A stretch of 64,000 nucleotides of DNA from Micromonospora echinaurantiaca (GCF_900090235.1 NZ_LT607750.1:1686501-1750500), one strand, 5' to 3'; shown: positions 49,031 to 59,231, counted from the first letter of the stretch. Notes: generated from the letters alone by a model not told the origin. Numbers and translations: made by a program.

Positions 49031-50319
49031 CACGCCACCCCCGCCGGCGCGCCGAACTCCTGGAAGGCGATGCTCTTCTCGATCGGGTAGTGCTCGCGGC
49101 CGGTCAGCTCCCGGATGATCCACGAGTTGCGGTACGGACCCATGCCCAGGTCGGGTGAGGTGATGCTGTGCGTGTGGGTGCCGGCGTTCTGCAGGAAGAT
49201 CTCCCGGCCGGTGTGGTCGATGCTGTAGTTGCGGGCCACCTCGAACCGGCCGCGGCCGTCCCGACGGATCCGATCGCGGATCGGGGTCAGGAACTCGGGA
49301 ACCCGGTAGTGGTAGCCGGTGGCCAGCACCAGCCCCTCGGTGTCCAGGGTGAAGTCGCGGCCCTGCTCCACCTGGCGCAGCCCGAGGGCGTACGTCCCGG
49401 TCGCGGCGTCGTGGCTGGCGCTGGTCAGCTCGGTGTTGGTGAGCAGCCGGGTCGGCACCGGCCCGTGCACGCTGTGGGCGTAGAGCTGGTCGTAGATGTC
49501 GTTGATCAGGTCGGCGTTGATCCCCTTGAACAGGCCCTTCTGCTCGGCCTCCAGCCGGTAGCGGGTCGGCTCGGGCAGCGCGTGGAAGTAGTCCACGTAG
49601 TCCGGTGAGGTCATCTCCAAGGTCAGCTTGGTGTACTCCAGCGGGAAGAACCGGGGCGAGCGGGTGACCCAGTTCAGCTGGTAGCCGTGGCCACCGATGT
49701 CGCCGAGCAGGTCGTGGTAGATCTCCGCGGCGCTCTGCCCGCTGCCCACGACCGTGATGCTGCGCTTGGCCCGCAGCGCCTCCCGGTGCTCCAGGTACCG
49801 GGAATTGTGGATCAGGTCGCCGCCGAGACCGGCGCAGGCGTCCGGGACGTACGGCGGGGTGCCGGTGCCGAGCACCAGGTGCCGGGCCCGGTGGGTGACC
49901 GGCCCGTCCGCCGTGTCGGCGTGCGCCACGTAGCGGCCGTCGGCCTTGTCGTACTCGACGGCGGTGACGGCGTGCCCGAAGCGCAGGTTCGGCAGCTTCC
50001 CGGCGGCCCACCGGCAGTAGTCGTTGTACTCCGCGCGGAGCGGGAAGAAGCTCTCCCGGATGTAGAAGGGGTAGAGCCGGCCGGTCTCCTTGAGGTAGTT
50101 GAGGAAGGAGTACGGCGAGGTCGGGTCGGCGAGGCTGACCAGGTCGGCGATGAACGGCGTCTGCAGCCGGGTCGACTCGAGCAGCATCCCGGGATGCCAG
50201 TCGAAGCCGTCCCGGGCCTCCAGGAACACCCCGTCCAGGTCGTCGATCGGTGCGGTCAGGCAGGCCAGGCCGAGGTTGTACGGGCCCAGGCCGACGGCGA
50301 TGAAGTCGTGGGTCGACAT
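49030..50319 (-). CDS. desB: Lysine/cadaverine N-monooxygenase (DesB-like)
   Basis: A 429-residue flavin N-hydroxylase of the IucD/DesB family. The N-terminal FAD motif is [16 protein letters not shown] (residues 6-21), the NADPH motif [15 protein letters not shown] near residue 195, and the family segment [15 protein letters not shown] lies near the C-terminus. In desferrioxamine synthesis it hydroxylates cadaverine. TGGAGAA precedes the ATG, and the gene begins 23 bases after the decarboxylase stop. Confidence 0.92.
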   Translation of the reverse strand: MSTHDFIAVGLGPYNLGLACLTAPIDDLDGVFLEARDGFDWHPGMLLESTRLQTPFIADLVSLADPTSPYSFLNYLKETGRLYPFYIRESFFPLRAEYNDYCRWAAGKLPNLRFGHAVTAVEYDKADGRYVAHADTADGPVTHRARHLVLGTGTPPYVPDACAGLGGDLIHNSRYLEHREALRAKRSITVVGSGQSAAEIYHDLLGDIGGHGYQLNWVTRSPRFFPLEYTKLTLEMTSPDYVDYFHALPEPTRYRLEAEQKGLFKGINADLINDIYDQLYAHSVHGPVPTRLLTNTELTSASHDAATGTYALGLRQVEQGRDFTLDTEGLVLATGYHYRVPEFLTPIRDRIRRDGRGRFEVARNYSIDHTGREIFLQNAGTHTHSITSPDLGMGPYRNSWIIRELTGREHYPIEKSIAFQEFGAPAGVA

Positions 50320-50342
50320 GCGGTTCTCCAAACGGCGGGGCG

Positions 50343-51899
50343 TCAGCCGACCGGGCAGGACAGCTCGGCGGCCGAGCTGGCGCGGGCGTACCAGGCGGCG
50401 TGCTCGGCGATCAGGTCGAGGACGTGGGCGATGTCGGCCACCGTGGTCTCGGGGTTGAGCAGGGTGAACTTCAGGTAGTGGGCACCGTCCACCTTGGTGC
50501 CGGCCACCAGGGCGGCGCCGGAGGCGGCCAGCGCCTCCCGGGCGTGCAGGTTCGCCTCGTCGGTCAGGCTCGGGCCGGCGCCGTCGGGGAGGTAGCGGAA
50601 CACCACGGTGCTCAGCTGCGACCGGGCGGCCACCTGGAAGCGGGGATCGGCGTCGAGCAGTTGCCAGGCCTCGGCCGCGAGGTCGACCACCCGGTCGAAG
50701 AGCGCGCCGACGGCGTCCGGGCCCATGATGCGCAGGGTCAGCCAGAGCTTGCACGCGTCGAAGCGGCGGGTGGTCTGGATGCTCTTGTCGACCTGGTTGG
50801 GGATGCCCTGCTCGGCGGCCCGGGCGGGGTTGAGGTAGTCGGCGTGCCAGGTGGCGTGCCGCAGCATCCGCCCGTCGCGGACCAGCAGCGCGCTGGAGCT
50901 GACCGGCTGGAAGAAGGACTTGTGGTAGTCGACGGTCACCGAGTCGGCCCGCTCGATGCCGTGCAGCAGGTGCCGGCGGGTGGGGGAGACCAGCAGGCCG
51001 CAACCGTAGGCCGCGTCGACGTGCAGCCACACCCCGGCCGCCGCGCAGATCTCGGCGATCTGGGTCAGCGGGTCGATGGTGCCGAAGTCGGTGGTGCCAG
51101 CGGTGGCCACGACGGCCATCACCACCAGGCCCTCGCGCCGGCAGCGGTCGATCGTGCGGGCGAGCTCGTCGGTGCGCATCCGCCGGCCTGCGTCGGTGGG
51201 CACGGTGAGGACCGCGTCGCTGCCCAGCCCGAGCATCTTGGCGGCCTTCTGCACGCTGAAGTGTCCGGCGGCGGAGGTGACGATCCGCAGTCGGGCGAGC
51301 ACCTCCGTCCGGGCCGGGCGGGTCGCGGCCGCGCCGACCACCCGGCGGTACGCCTCCTCGCGAGCCAGCAGCATCGCCTGCAGGTTCGACTGGGTGCCGC
51401 CGCTGGTGAAGACGCCGTCGGCGGCGGCGCCGAGGCCGATCCGCCCGGCCGTCCACTCGATGAGCCGCCGCTCCATCAGGGTGGCCCCGGCGCTCTGGTC
51501 CCAGGTGTCCAGCGAGGAGTTGACCGCGCTGAGCATCGCCTCCCCGAGCAGCGCCGGGATCACCACCGGGCAGTTGAGGTGGGCCAGGTAGCGGGGGTGG
51601 TGGAACCACACCGCGTCGCGCAGCCAGAGCTCGTTCAGTTCGTCGAGGGCGGCGTCGGTGTCACCCAGCGGCCGGTCCAGGTCGATGCCGGCGATCAGGG
51701 GAGCCAGCGCCTCCGGCGTGACGCCGGTGAACGGCCGGTCCGCGCCGGCCACCCGGTCGGCCACCCGGTCCACACCCTGGCTCAGTACGCGCTGGTAGCG
51801 CGCGACCGAACCGGCGTTGAACAGGTGGGCCCGGGCGGCGGACAGGTCGGGGACGGCCCCGGTCGACGAGCTGTCGAGCGTGCTTCCGGTCAGGCTCAT
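50343..51899 (-). CDS. desA: PLP-dependent lysine decarboxylase (DesA-like)
   Basis: A 518-residue group II PLP decarboxylase. It has [19 protein letters not shown] (near residue 165), the [16 protein letters not shown] segment [25 protein letters not shown] and the PLP lysine in [17 protein letters not shown]. In the des pathway it makes cadaverine from lysine; diaminobutyrate or ornithine specificity cannot be excluded. First gene of the operon, with a perfect iron box 47 bases upstream of its ATG. Confidence 0.9.
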   Translation of the reverse strand: MSLTGSTLDSSSTGAVPDLSAARAHLFNAGSVARYQRVLSQGVDRVADRVAGADRPFTGVTPEALAPLIAGIDLDRPLGDTDAALDELNELWLRDAVWFHHPRYLAHLNCPVVIPALLGEAMLSAVNSSLDTWDQSAGATLMERRLIEWTAGRIGLGAAADGVFTSGGTQSNLQAMLLAREEAYRRVVGAAATRPARTEVLARLRIVTSAAGHFSVQKAAKMLGLGSDAVLTVPTDAGRRMRTDELARTIDRCRREGLVVMAVVATAGTTDFGTIDPLTQIAEICAAAGVWLHVDAAYGCGLLVSPTRRHLLHGIERADSVTVDYHKSFFQPVSSSALLVRDGRMLRHATWHADYLNPARAAEQGIPNQVDKSIQTTRRFDACKLWLTLRIMGPDAVGALFDRVVDLAAEAWQLLDADPRFQVAARSQLSTVVFRYLPDGAGPSLTDEANLHAREALAASGAALVAGTKVDGAHYLKFTLLNPETTVADIAHVLDLIAEHAAWYARASSAAELSCPVG

Positions 51900-51946
51900 G
51901 CAGGTCCTCAGGTCGAGGTGGACATGATGGGCGCCGAGCGCCGAAG

Positions 51947-51965
51947 TTAGGTTAGCCTAACCTAA
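51947..51965. promoter_or_regulatory. Iron box (IdeR/DmdR site)
   Basis: TTAGGTTAGCCTAACCTAA, matching the 19-base IdeR/DmdR1 consensus, with symmetry continuing one base further on each side. It lies upstream of desA and just beyond the end of the second MFS gene. Iron-loaded regulator would shut off siderophore synthesis. Confidence 0.95.
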
Positions 51966-51992
51966 CAGATCGTCAAGTGGGGGGTCGGCGGT

Positions 51993-53249
51993 TCATCCCA
52001 CCGGGGCCACGTCCCCCACGGCCGGGCGCCGGTCGGGCGCCTCGACCAGCAGCCGGCGGGGGCGGTGTCGCCGCTGATGTGCGATGCCGAGCACGACGCC
52101 GGCGGCCATCAGCACGATGGACGCGACAGCGACCGGGGCGTAGCCCACGCGTTCGGCGGCTGCCAGCCCGACCGAGGAAGCCACGAACGAACAGACCAGC
52201 CCGAACGACGACAGCACGGTGAAGTCGGTGCCGCCGGTGTCGGGCCGCGAATAGTCCATGTTGACCGTGTAGAGCACCACGTTCGCCACCGTGTACGCCG
52301 CCAGGAAGCAGCAGAGGGCGACCACCGTCCCGGCCAGCGGTGCGCGCCCGTTCATCAGCGGCAGCAGCAGCACCGTCGACAGCCCCAGCGTCACCCCGCC
52401 GGCCACCAGCACCCAGCTCCGCCCGAGGCGGGCGATGCCGAAGCCGGCCAGCAGACCGGCCACGATCGCCGGTGCGCTGGTCACCACCCCGGTCACCACG
52501 CCGATCCGGCCCAGCGACCAGCCGGCGTCGACCAGGGCCGGCGTGACCAGCGCGTAGGCCATCCCCGCGCCGACGTAGACCAGCGGCACCACCCCGAAGG
52601 TCCACCACCGGCAGCCGGGCTGACCGAACACCGACAGCAGCGCCCGGTAGGCCGCGCCGACCCGGGGGACCCGGTCGGTGCGGGTGGGCTCCCGGAAGCG
52701 CCACACCACCAGCAGCCCGACGGTGGTCAGGGCGGCCAGCAGGCCGATCGCCGGTACCCAGCCGACACGGTCGTAGACCAGCACGCAGGCGCCACCGCCG
52801 AGCAGGTTGCCGAGATAGCTGGCGGCCACCTGGATGCCGTTTCCCACGCCCCGGGCCGACTCGGTCAGCAGCCGGACGGCGACCGCGTCCACCGCGATGT
52901 CCTGGGTGGCGGAGAAGAAGACGTACGCCGCGCAGATGGCGACCACCGGGCCGAGCTGCTCGGCGGGGCGGGTGAACGGCAGCAGCGCCAGCAGGGCCAG
53001 CACCAGGGCGGCCTGGAGCACCAGCAGCCAGGACCGGTGGTGGCCGCGGTGGCGGGACCCGTAGCGGTCGAGGATCGGCGCCCAGAGGAACTTGATCGGC
53101 CAGATCAGGCCGACGACCTGCAGCAGCGCCAGGGTGTCCAGCGACGTCCCGCCGTCGCGCAGGATGGCGGTCAGCCCGACGGTGATGAAGCCGATGCCGA
53201 GGTACTGGGTGACGTACAGCGCGGTCAGCGTGCCGAGGCGGCCCTTCAC
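51993..53249 (-). CDS. MFS transporter, AmpG/siderophore-export type
   Basis: A 418-residue, 12-segment MFS protein. The first half has GLTAILRDGGTSLDTLALLQVVGLIWPIKFLWAPILDR and FFSATQDIAVDAVAVRLL, which resemble AmpG-like permeases. The GTG start overlaps the stop of the siderophore-reductase gene, so both are under the iron box at 53985. A role in siderophore or ferric-siderophore movement follows from this context. Confidence 0.87.
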   Translation of the reverse strand: MKGRLGTLTALYVTQYLGIGFITVGLTAILRDGGTSLDTLALLQVVGLIWPIKFLWAPILDRYGSRHRGHHRSWLLVLQAALVLALLALLPFTRPAEQLGPVVAICAAYVFFSATQDIAVDAVAVRLLTESARGVGNGIQVAASYLGNLLGGGACVLVYDRVGWVPAIGLLAALTTVGLLVVWRFREPTRTDRVPRVGAAYRALLSVFGQPGCRWWTFGVVPLVYVGAGMAYALVTPALVDAGWSLGRIGVVTGVVTSAPAIVAGLLAGFGIARLGRSWVLVAGGVTLGLSTVLLLPLMNGRAPLAGTVVALCCFLAAYTVANVVLYTVNMDYSRPDTGGTDFTVLSSFGLVCSFVASSVGLAAAERVGYAPVAVASIVLMAAGVVLGIAHQRRHRPRRLLVEAPDRRPAVGDVAPVG

Positions 53250-53956
53250 GCGGCTCTCCAGTAGCCGAGCGAGGTGAGCTGGTGCTTGTCGACGCCCAAC
53301 GTGCGCCGGATGTGCCGGGTGATGGTGCGGGTGGCGGCCGCCTCGCAGGCGACCCAGTAGTGGGCCGAGTCGCTGGCGGGCAGTGCGCTGCAGACCGTGT
53401 CGACCAGGTGCTGACCGGTGTCCTGGCGGGGCACCCAGGTGACGTCGTGGTGTGCCCGGGTCCGCGGCGCGAGCGCCTTCTCACCCTCGTGGGCGTACTC
53501 CAGCCAGACCGTCGCCGGGATGTCGGCGCCGGCGTCGAGCAGGCTGTTCACCGCCGGCAGGGACGCCGCGTCACCGACCAGGTAGAGGTGCTCGGGCTCG
53601 GGGTCCGGCAGCCGGAACGCGCTGCCCTGAACGGTCGCGTCGATGGTGTCGCCGATCTGCGCCGTGGTGGCCCACCGGGCGGCACAGCCGTCGTGGAGGG
53701 CGAATTCGAGAGTGAACCGCCCGGTGGCCGGGTCGGGGTCCACCAACGTGTAGGCGCGCTGGTGCGCCCGGCCGTCGTTGTCGAACCACAGCCGGATCCA
53801 CATCGTCGGGTGGACCCCGCACGCCTCCAGCAGGCCACCGCCGTCGAGGAGCAGCCGCTGGTAGTGCCCGTCGACCGACTCGGTGCCCAGCACGGTCAGC
53901 CGGAAGTCCCGGCCTCCCATGGCCTTGAGCGCCAGGGCCTCCCAGTTCCGTTTCAC
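53246..53956 (-). CDS. Siderophore-interacting FAD protein (ferric-siderophore reductase)
   Basis: A 236-residue SIP-family (ViuB/DesF-like) flavoprotein. The FAD-binding barrel has RAYTLVDPDPATGRFTLEFALH and an HLYLVGDAASLPAVNSLL NAD(P)H-binding region; it ends HIRRTLGVDKHQLTSLGYWR, typical of the family. It releases iron from imported siderophore in the cytoplasm. The GTG at 53956 has GGAGGGG upstream. An iron box lies 29 bases further, shared with the divergent acyltransferase. Confidence 0.92.
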   Translation of the reverse strand: MKRNWEALALKAMGGRDFRLTVLGTESVDGHYQRLLLDGGGLLEACGVHPTMWIRLWFDNDGRAHQRAYTLVDPDPATGRFTLEFALHDGCAARWATTAQIGDTIDATVQGSAFRLPDPEPEHLYLVGDAASLPAVNSLLDAGADIPATVWLEYAHEGEKALAPRTRAHHDVTWVPRQDTGQHLVDTVCSALPASDSAHYWVACEAAATRTITRHIRRTLGVDKHQLTSLGYWRAA

Positions 53957-53984
53957 GCACCCCTCCAGGCAAGGTCTGCCTTCG

Positions 53985-54003
53985 TTAGGGCAGGGTAACC
54001 TAA
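53985..54003. promoter_or_regulatory. Iron box (second)
   Basis: TTAGGGCAGGGTAACCTAA keeps both outer arms of the 19-base consensus (TTAGG and TAACCTAA) with a degenerate centre. It lies between the divergent siderophore-reductase and acyltransferase genes. Confidence 0.85.
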
Positions 54004-54158
54004 GTTGACGGTCGACAGAACAGGCGTGTCCCCGACACCGGCCCGCGAGGGCGTCGAGGCTGGTCGATGGCATGCGCGGGGTGGCGCGACGACGCCGCCG
54101 GGCCGACCGGCACCCCGGCCCGGCCCCTCCGCACCGGCGTAGCTAAGGACAGCGCACC

Positions 54159-54737
54159 ATGATCTATCAGGAGAAGATCTCCGGCCTCGGCGAGTTGTCG
54201 CTCGTGACCGTGGCACCCGACCGGCACGCCGAACTGCTGCACGGCTGGGTCACCCAGCCCCGCAACTCGTTCTGGGGGATGGGTGGCCACACCGTCGAGC
54301 AGGTGCACGAGATCTACGCGTTCATCGACAGCCTGCCAACCCACCACGCCTACCTGATCACCGTCGACGACGAGCCGGTCGGGCTCTTCCAGACCTACCA
54401 GCCCGGGGCCGACCCGGTCGGCGAGCGCTACCCGGTCCAGCCCGGCGACATCGGGATGCACCTGCTGCTCAACCCCGGCCGGCGGTACGCCCGCGGCCTG
54501 ACCACCGCGATCGGTCCCGCGCTCGCCCGGTTCCTGTTCCGGGACCCGGCCGCGCAACGGATCGTGGTGGAGCCGGACGTGCGCAACCAACTGGCCCTGC
54601 GTCGCCTGGAGTCCGAGGGCTTCACCTTCGGCTCCGAGATCGACATGCCGGACAAGCGCGCCCAGCTCGCCTTCCTGACCCGGGCCCGGTTCGAGGCGGA
54701 CCACCCCGACCCTGGAGTGAGCCCGTCGATCCGCTAG
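54159..54737 (+). CDS. Second siderophore-type acyltransferase (GNAT, AlcB-like)
   Basis: A 192-residue enzyme of the same Acetyltransf_8 group as the DesC-like protein: LLHGWVTQPRNSFWGMGGHTVEQVHEIY, DIGMHLLLNP, and VVEPDVRNQLALRRLESEGF. It has its own divergent, iron-box-controlled promoter outside the desABCD operon. It could supply a different acyl group and so give mixed siderophores; that is inference. AAGGA lies before the ATG. Its stop overlaps that of the LysE-type gene by four bases. Confidence 0.9.
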   Translation: MIYQEKISGLGELSLVTVAPDRHAELLHGWVTQPRNSFWGMGGHTVEQVHEIYAFIDSLPTHHAYLITVDDEPVGLFQTYQPGADPVGERYPVQPGDIGMHLLLNPGRRYARGLTTAIGPALARFLFRDPAAQRIVVEPDVRNQLALRRLESEGFTFGSEIDMPDKRAQLAFLTRARFEADHPDPGVSPSIR

Positions 54738-55357
54738 CTGGCCGCCAGGCGGATCCCGAGCGCGACGAAGGCGACGGCGCAGATCCGGTTGATCCGACGT
54801 GACCAGCGGCCGTCGGCCAACCGGCCGGCGAGCCGCCCAGCGCCGGCGCCCAGGGCGATGTCGACGGCGAGCTGCACCGCCACGAACAGCGCGCCGAGCA
54901 GGACGAGCTGGGCGGTGACGTCACCGGCTGCCGGGTCGACGAACTGGGGCAGGAAGGCCACGCTGAACAGGATCATCTTCGGGTTGAGCAGGTTGGTCAC
55001 CAGCCCGCGCAGGAATGCCCGGCTGGCCCGGCCACCCTGCTCCGTCACCGCGTCGACGGGACCGCCGGCGCCGCGTAGCGCCCGTACGCCGAGGACGATC
55101 AGGTACGCCGCGCCGGCCCAGCGGATCGCGGTGAACAGCACCGGCGACGCCGAGACCAGCGCGGCGAGACCGCAGACGACCGCCGCGACGTGCACCGCCT
55201 CCCCGGCGGCGACGCCGAGCGCGGCGACCACCCCGGCGCGGGTGCCGTAGCGGGCGGCGTTGGCCAGGACGAACATCATGTCCGGACCGGGAGTGACCAT
55301 GAGCACGACGATGGCGGCGAGGTAACCGGCGAGGGTCGCCGCGGACACACCGAGCAT
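54734..55357 (-). CDS. LysE/RhtB family exporter
   Basis: A 207-residue membrane exporter with six segments. The family opening MVTPGPDMMFVLANAARYG lies near residues 20-38, followed by GVAAGEAVHVAAVVCGLAAL and FLRGLVTNLLNPKMILFSVAFLPQF. Members export amino acids such as lysine, homoserine, threonine or homocysteine. It starts three bases after the thioesterase stop, so the two form one transcript, which begins in a cobalamin riboswitch. Confidence 0.92.
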   Translation of the reverse strand: MLGVSAATLAGYLAAIVVLMVTPGPDMMFVLANAARYGTRAGVVAALGVAAGEAVHVAAVVCGLAALVSASPVLFTAIRWAGAAYLIVLGVRALRGAGGPVDAVTEQGGRASRAFLRGLVTNLLNPKMILFSVAFLPQFVDPAAGDVTAQLVLLGALFVAVQLAVDIALGAGAGRLAGRLADGRWSRRINRICAVAFVALGIRLAAS

Positions 55358-55360
55358 CCC

Positions 55361-55873
55361 TCAGCCCTCCCCGGCCCCGTCGAGCAGGGCCTGCCGCAGT
55401 GCCAGCCGGTGCTCGCGGCGGATCTCCGCCTCGCGGTAGCGGCGCCGGTCGCCGTCGGTCTGCGGCAGCAGCGGCGGGACGGTGCGGGGCTGGCCGGCGT
55501 CGTCGATGGCGACCATGACCAGGTGCGCGGTGGCCACGTCGGTGGGTGGCACCGCGCGGTCCCAGCGGTCCGCGGTCACCTTGACGGCCACCTCCATCGA
55601 GCTGCGGCCGGCCCAGGTGATCCGGGCGTCGACGTGGACCACGTCGCCGACCCGCACCGCGCGCAGGAACGCGGTCTCGTCGATCGCGGCGGTGACCGCC
55701 GGCCCGTCGGAATGCCGCGCGGCGACCACCCCGGCGACCGAGTCGATGAGATTGAGGATCCGGCCGCCGTGGACCGTGCCCATCAGGTTGGTGTGGTGCT
55801 GGTCCATGATCTGCGACAGGGTCAGGTGCGACGCCGACGGGGGTCGGCCGGCGATGGTGGTGGTGTCGTGCAC
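55361..55873 (-). CDS. Acyl-CoA thioesterase (hotdog fold, YciA-like)
   Basis: A 170-residue single hotdog-domain thioesterase. It has LSQIMDQHHTNLMGTVHGGRILNLIDSVAGVVAARH, the HGG(R) active-site helix being clear near residues 35-50, and VHVDARITWAGRSSMEVAVKV. It hydrolyses acyl-CoA to acid plus CoA; chain preference is not readable. GTG start at 55873, with GAGGAC about ten bases upstream. The first gene after a cobalamin riboswitch, with a 130-base leader between them. Confidence 0.88.
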   Translation of the reverse strand: MHDTTTIAGRPPSASHLTLSQIMDQHHTNLMGTVHGGRILNLIDSVAGVVAARHSDGPAVTAAIDETAFLRAVRVGDVVHVDARITWAGRSSMEVAVKVTADRWDRAVPPTDVATAHLVMVAIDDAGQPRTVPPLLPQTDGDRRRYREAEIRREHRLALRQALLDGAGEG

Positions 55874-56004
55874 AGCGGTAGTCCGTCCTCGGGAAGCACA
55901 CCGTCGATCCCGCCGGCGCGCACGTCGAGGAACACGCTCGTGGCGCGTCACCCGCCCGACCCACCCGCGAGGTCGACGGCAGCGCACACACCTCGTGTGC
56001 GCAG

Positions 56005-56199
56005 CGCGGGCAGGTCTTCGGACTCGCGGGCGCGACCGGGCGTGCCGGTCTCCTACTGGCCGTCGCTTCCCAGACCTCGCGGTCCAGTGCGTGGTGACGG
56101 CGGTCGTTCCCACTCACCGCTGCGGGGCAGTCCCGGACTTGCACCGGGTTCCCTCTTACGACGCCCGGCCGAACCCGGCCGGGCGAACCAGCGCCGGGT
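56005..56199 (-). ncRNA. Cobalamin riboswitch upstream of thioesterase/exporter genes
   Basis: On the minus strand the element contains the hallmarks of the cobalamin (B12) riboswitch. These are AGGGAACCCGGTGCAAGTCC, then GGGACTGCCCCGCAGCGGTG, TGGGAAGCGACGGCCAGTAG, and finally the B12 box CGAGTCCGAAGACCTGCC. It is about 90% identical by eye to the metE copy at 63296. TAGGCT about 10 bases further upstream can serve as -10. A terminator separates it from aceB, so it must have its own promoter. An eight-base GCGCACAC/GTGTGCGC hairpin (55982-56002) follows, and CGAGGA at the thioesterase ribosome site can pair with TCCTCG at 55926-55931. Confidence 0.92.
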
Positions 56200-56293
56200 G
56201 ACAGCCTATTCGATCGACGACGCTCTGCCTCCATCGCGGGCGCTGGCAAGGGTGATTCGGGCCGGCACCCGGCCGAGCCGAATCGGAGCACCG

Positions 56294-56335
56294 GCCGGAG
56301 CCGGGAAGGTCCGAAGGGACCTTCCCGGCTCCGGC
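56294..56335 (-). terminator. Terminator of the aceA-aceB operon
   Basis: A perfect 19-base stem GCCGGAGCCGGGAAGGTCC/GGACCTTCCCGGCTCCGGC with loop GAAG. It starts 18 bases after the aceB stop on the minus strand. The longest perfect hairpin in the window; no U-tract. Confidence 0.8.
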
Positions 56336-56352
56336 GCGGGCGCCGACCGCGG

Positions 56353-57963
56353 TCAGCCGGCCGACAGGTCGGGCTTCCGGTTCGGACGGAGGTACCGGGC
56401 GTAGGCACCGGTGGTGAAGAACGCCGGCAGGTCCTCGCCGAGGGCGGTGTCCTCGACGATCCGTGCGGCCTGCTCGGCGCGGTCCCGCTCGGTGCCTTCG
56501 CGTCCCGTGGTCAGGGCGGTGAGTTCCGCCGCGAGGATCGATCGGACCAGGTCCTCCGTCACGCAGCCGCCGTCGGCCAGCGGAGTGCCGTGGTGCAGCC
56601 ACTGCCAGACCTGGCAGCGGGCGATCTCGGCGGTCGCGGCGTCCTCCATCAGGTTCCACAGCGCCACCGCGCCGGTGCCGCCGAGCCAGGCGTCGACGTA
56701 GCGCAGCGCCACCGCGATGTTGGACCGCAGTCCCGCGGCGGTGACCTGGCCCGGGGTCTTGTCGACGGCGAGCAGGTCGGCGGCGGTGACACTGACGTCG
56801 TCCCGGAGCCGGGCGAGCTGGTTCGGCCGCTCGCCCAGCACCGCGTCGAACTCCGCCCGGCAGGTGTCGACCAGGCCCGGGTGGGCGACCCAGGAGCCGT
56901 CGAACCCGTCGCCGGCCTCCCGCCGCTTGTCCGCCCGCACCCGGCCGAGGGCCACCTCGTTGACCTCCGGGTCCCGGCTGGGGATGAACGCGGCCATCCC
57001 GCCGATGGCGTGCGCCCCGCGCCGGTGACACGTCGAGACGAGCAGTTCGGTGTAGGCGCGCATGAACGGCACGGTCATGGTGACCTCGGACCGGTCCGGC
57101 AGCACGAAGTCCGGCCACTGCCCGAAGTTCTTGATGACACTGAAGATGTAGTCCCACCGTCCGGCGTTGAGCCCCGCCGAGTGCTCGCGCAGCTCGTACA
57201 GGATCTCCTCCATCTCGAAGGCGGCGGTGATGGTCTCGATCAGGGTGGTGGCCCGGATGGTGCCCTGCGGCAGGCCCAGGTACCGCTGGGCGAAGACGAA
57301 GATGTCGTTCCACAGCCGCGCCTCGCGGTGGCCCTCCAGCTTCGGCAGGTAGAAGTAGGGCCCGGCGCCGGCGTCGAGCTGCCGTCGGGCGCAGTGGAAG
57401 AGGTAGAGCCCGAAGTCGACCAGGCTGGCCGAGATTGGCCGGCCGTCCACCGCGATTCCCTTCTCCACGAGGTGCCAGCCGCGCGGCCGGACCACGATCG
57501 TGGCCAGCTCCTCACCGAGGGCGTACCGCTTGCCACGCGGGTCGGTGAAGTCGATCCGCCGGTCCAGGGCGTCGATCAGGTTGAGCTGCCCGCTGATGAC
57601 GTTGTGCCAGGTCGGGGCGGTGGCGTCCTCGAAGTCGGCGAGCCACACCTTGGCGCCGGAGTTGAGCGCGTTGACGGTCATCTTGCGGTCGGTGGGTCCG
57701 GTGATCTCGACCCGCCGGTCGACGAGACCGGGTGCGGGCGGGGCCACCCGCCAGGTGGGGTCGGCGCGGATCCCGGCGGTCTCCGGGAGGAAGTCGGGCA
57801 GTTGGCCGGTGGCGTACCGGTCGCGGCGGGCCCGGCGGGTGTCCAGCAGCGCCACCCGCCGGGCGGCGAACTCGCTGTCCAGCGCGACCAGGAAGTCCAG
57901 CGCCTCGGGGGTGAGGACCTCGTCGAACCGTTCGGCCATCGGGCCGATGACCTCGTACCTCAT
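56353..57963 (-). CDS. aceB: Malate synthase A
   Basis: A 536-residue malate synthase, the second step of the glyoxylate shunt (glyoxylate + acetyl-CoA to malate). It shows [87 protein letters not shown] (catalytic Glu/Arg region) and [17 protein letters not shown] [13 protein letters not shown]. Normal length for the A isoform. The ATG overlaps the aceA stop, so both are one transcript under control of the region before aceA. Confidence 0.96.
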   Translation of the reverse strand: MRYEVIGPMAERFDEVLTPEALDFLVALDSEFAARRVALLDTRRARRDRYATGQLPDFLPETAGIRADPTWRVAPPAPGLVDRRVEITGPTDRKMTVNALNSGAKVWLADFEDATAPTWHNVISGQLNLIDALDRRIDFTDPRGKRYALGEELATIVVRPRGWHLVEKGIAVDGRPISASLVDFGLYLFHCARRQLDAGAGPYFYLPKLEGHREARLWNDIFVFAQRYLGLPQGTIRATTLIETITAAFEMEEILYELREHSAGLNAGRWDYIFSVIKNFGQWPDFVLPDRSEVTMTVPFMRAYTELLVSTCHRRGAHAIGGMAAFIPSRDPEVNEVALGRVRADKRREAGDGFDGSWVAHPGLVDTCRAEFDAVLGERPNQLARLRDDVSVTAADLLAVDKTPGQVTAAGLRSNIAVALRYVDAWLGGTGAVALWNLMEDAATAEIARCQVWQWLHHGTPLADGGCVTEDLVRSILAAELTALTTGREGTERDRAEQAARIVEDTALGEDLPAFFTTGAYARYLRPNRKPDLSAG

Positions 57964-59231
57964 GCGAACTGCTCCTCCTCGGTGGAGCCGCGCAGGGCGG
58001 TGGTCTCGGCGGCCGGGTTGAGCACGGTGCTGATCAGGTCGAAGTAGCCGGTGCCCACCTCGCGCTGGTGCTTGACCGCGGTGTAGCCGGCCGGCTCGGC
58101 GGCGAACTCCCGCTCCTGCAGCGCCACGTAGGCGGACATGCCGTCGGCGGCGTAGCCACGGGCCAGGTCGAACATCGAGTAGTTGAGGGCGTGGAAGCCG
58201 GCCAGGGTGATGAACTGGAACTTGTATCCCATGTGGCCGAGCTCCCGCTGGAACTTGGCGATGGTCGCGTCGTCCAGGTGCTTGCGCCAGTTGAACGACG
58301 GCGAGCAGTTGTAGGCGAGCAGCTGGTCCGGGTACTCGGCCTTGATTGCCTCGGCGAAGCGGCGGGCGACCTCCAGGTCCGGGGTGCTGGTCTCCATCCA
58401 GAGCAGGTCGGCGTGCGGGGCGTACGCCAGGCCGCGGGCGATGCACGGCTCGACCCCGGAACGCACCCGGTAGAAGCCCTCGGCGGTCCGCTCGCCGGTG
58501 ACGAACGGCCGGTCCCGCTCGTCCACGTCGGTGGTGAGCAGCGTGGCGGCCTGGGCGTCGGTGCGGGCGATGACCACCGAGGGCACGCCCGCGACGTCGG
58601 CGGCGAGCCGCGCCGCCTCGAGGGTACGGATGTGCTGGCCGGTCGGGACGAGCACCTTCCCGCCGAGGTGGCCGCACTTCTTCTCGGCGGCGAGCTGGTC
58701 CTCCCAGTGCACCCCGGCCGCGCCGGCCGTGATCATCGCGGTCATCAGCTCGTACGCGTTGAGCGGTCCGCCGAAGCCGGCCTCGGCGTCGGCGACGATC
58801 GGCGCCAGCCAGTCGGCTCCCCCGGTGTCGCCCTCGGCGGTGGTGATCTGGGCGGCGCGCAGCAGGGCGTTGTTGATCCGGCGCACCACCGCAGGCACCG
58901 AGTTGGCGGGGTAGAGGCTCTGGTCGGGGTAGGTGTGCCCGGCGAGGTTGGCGTCCGCGGCCACCTGCCAGCCGGAGAGGTAGATCGCCTTGAGGCCGGC
59001 CCGGACCATCTGCACGGCCTGGTTGCCGGTGAGCGCGCCCAGGGCGTGGATGTAGTCCTCGCTGTGCAGCAGGCGCCACAGCCGTTCCGCCCCGTGCCGG
59101 GCCAGGGTGTGCTCCTCCTGGATCGCCCCGCGCAACCGCACCACGTCCTCGGCGCGGTAGCTGCGCCGCACCCCCTGCCAACGCGGATCGGTCTCCCACT
59201 CGGTACGCAACTGCTCAACGGCGTTCTGCAT
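57960..59231 (-). CDS. aceA: Isocitrate lyase
   Basis: A 423-residue isocitrate lyase (isocitrate to glyoxylate + succinate). The catalytic loop [14 protein letters not shown] is present, as are [32 protein letters not shown] and [24 protein letters not shown] lies upstream of the ATG at 59231. Divergent from the RamB/ScfR-type regulator, with RamB-like boxes between them, so induction by acetate or fatty acids is expected. Confidence 0.96.
   Translation of the reverse strand: MQNAVEQLRTEWETDPRWQGVRRSYRAEDVVRLRGAIQEEHTLARHGAERLWRLLHSEDYIHALGALTGNQAVQMVRAGLKAIYLSGWQVAADANLAGHTYPDQSLYPANSVPAVVRRINNALLRAAQITTAEGDTGGADWLAPIVADAEAGFGGPLNAYELMTAMITAGAAGVHWEDQLAAEKKCGHLGGKVLVPTGQHIRTLEAARLAADVAGVPSVVIARTDAQAATLLTTDVDERDRPFVTGERTAEGFYRVRSGVEPCIARGLAYAPHADLLWMETSTPDLEVARRFAEAIKAEYPDQLLAYNCSPSFNWRKHLDDATIAKFQRELGHMGYKFQFITLAGFHALNYSMFDLARGYAADGMSAYVALQEREFAAEPAGYTAVKHQREVGTGYFDLISTVLNPAAETTALRGSTEEEQFA

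Noticed and set aside
55874..56004. A frame reading VFLDVRAGGIDGVLPEDG between the riboswitch and the thioesterase start
   Set aside because: Short, no ribosome site, and it lies in the riboswitch leader. A leader peptide cannot be excluded but there is no positive evidence.
55190..56404. Long plus-strand frame across the first riboswitch
   Set aside because: Antisense of the thioesterase and of the structured RNA; composition is that of a shadow frame.
54921..56408. Minus-strand frame of 495 codons covering LysE, thioesterase and riboswitch
   Set aside because: Out of frame with both real genes and passes through the riboswitch; no domain.
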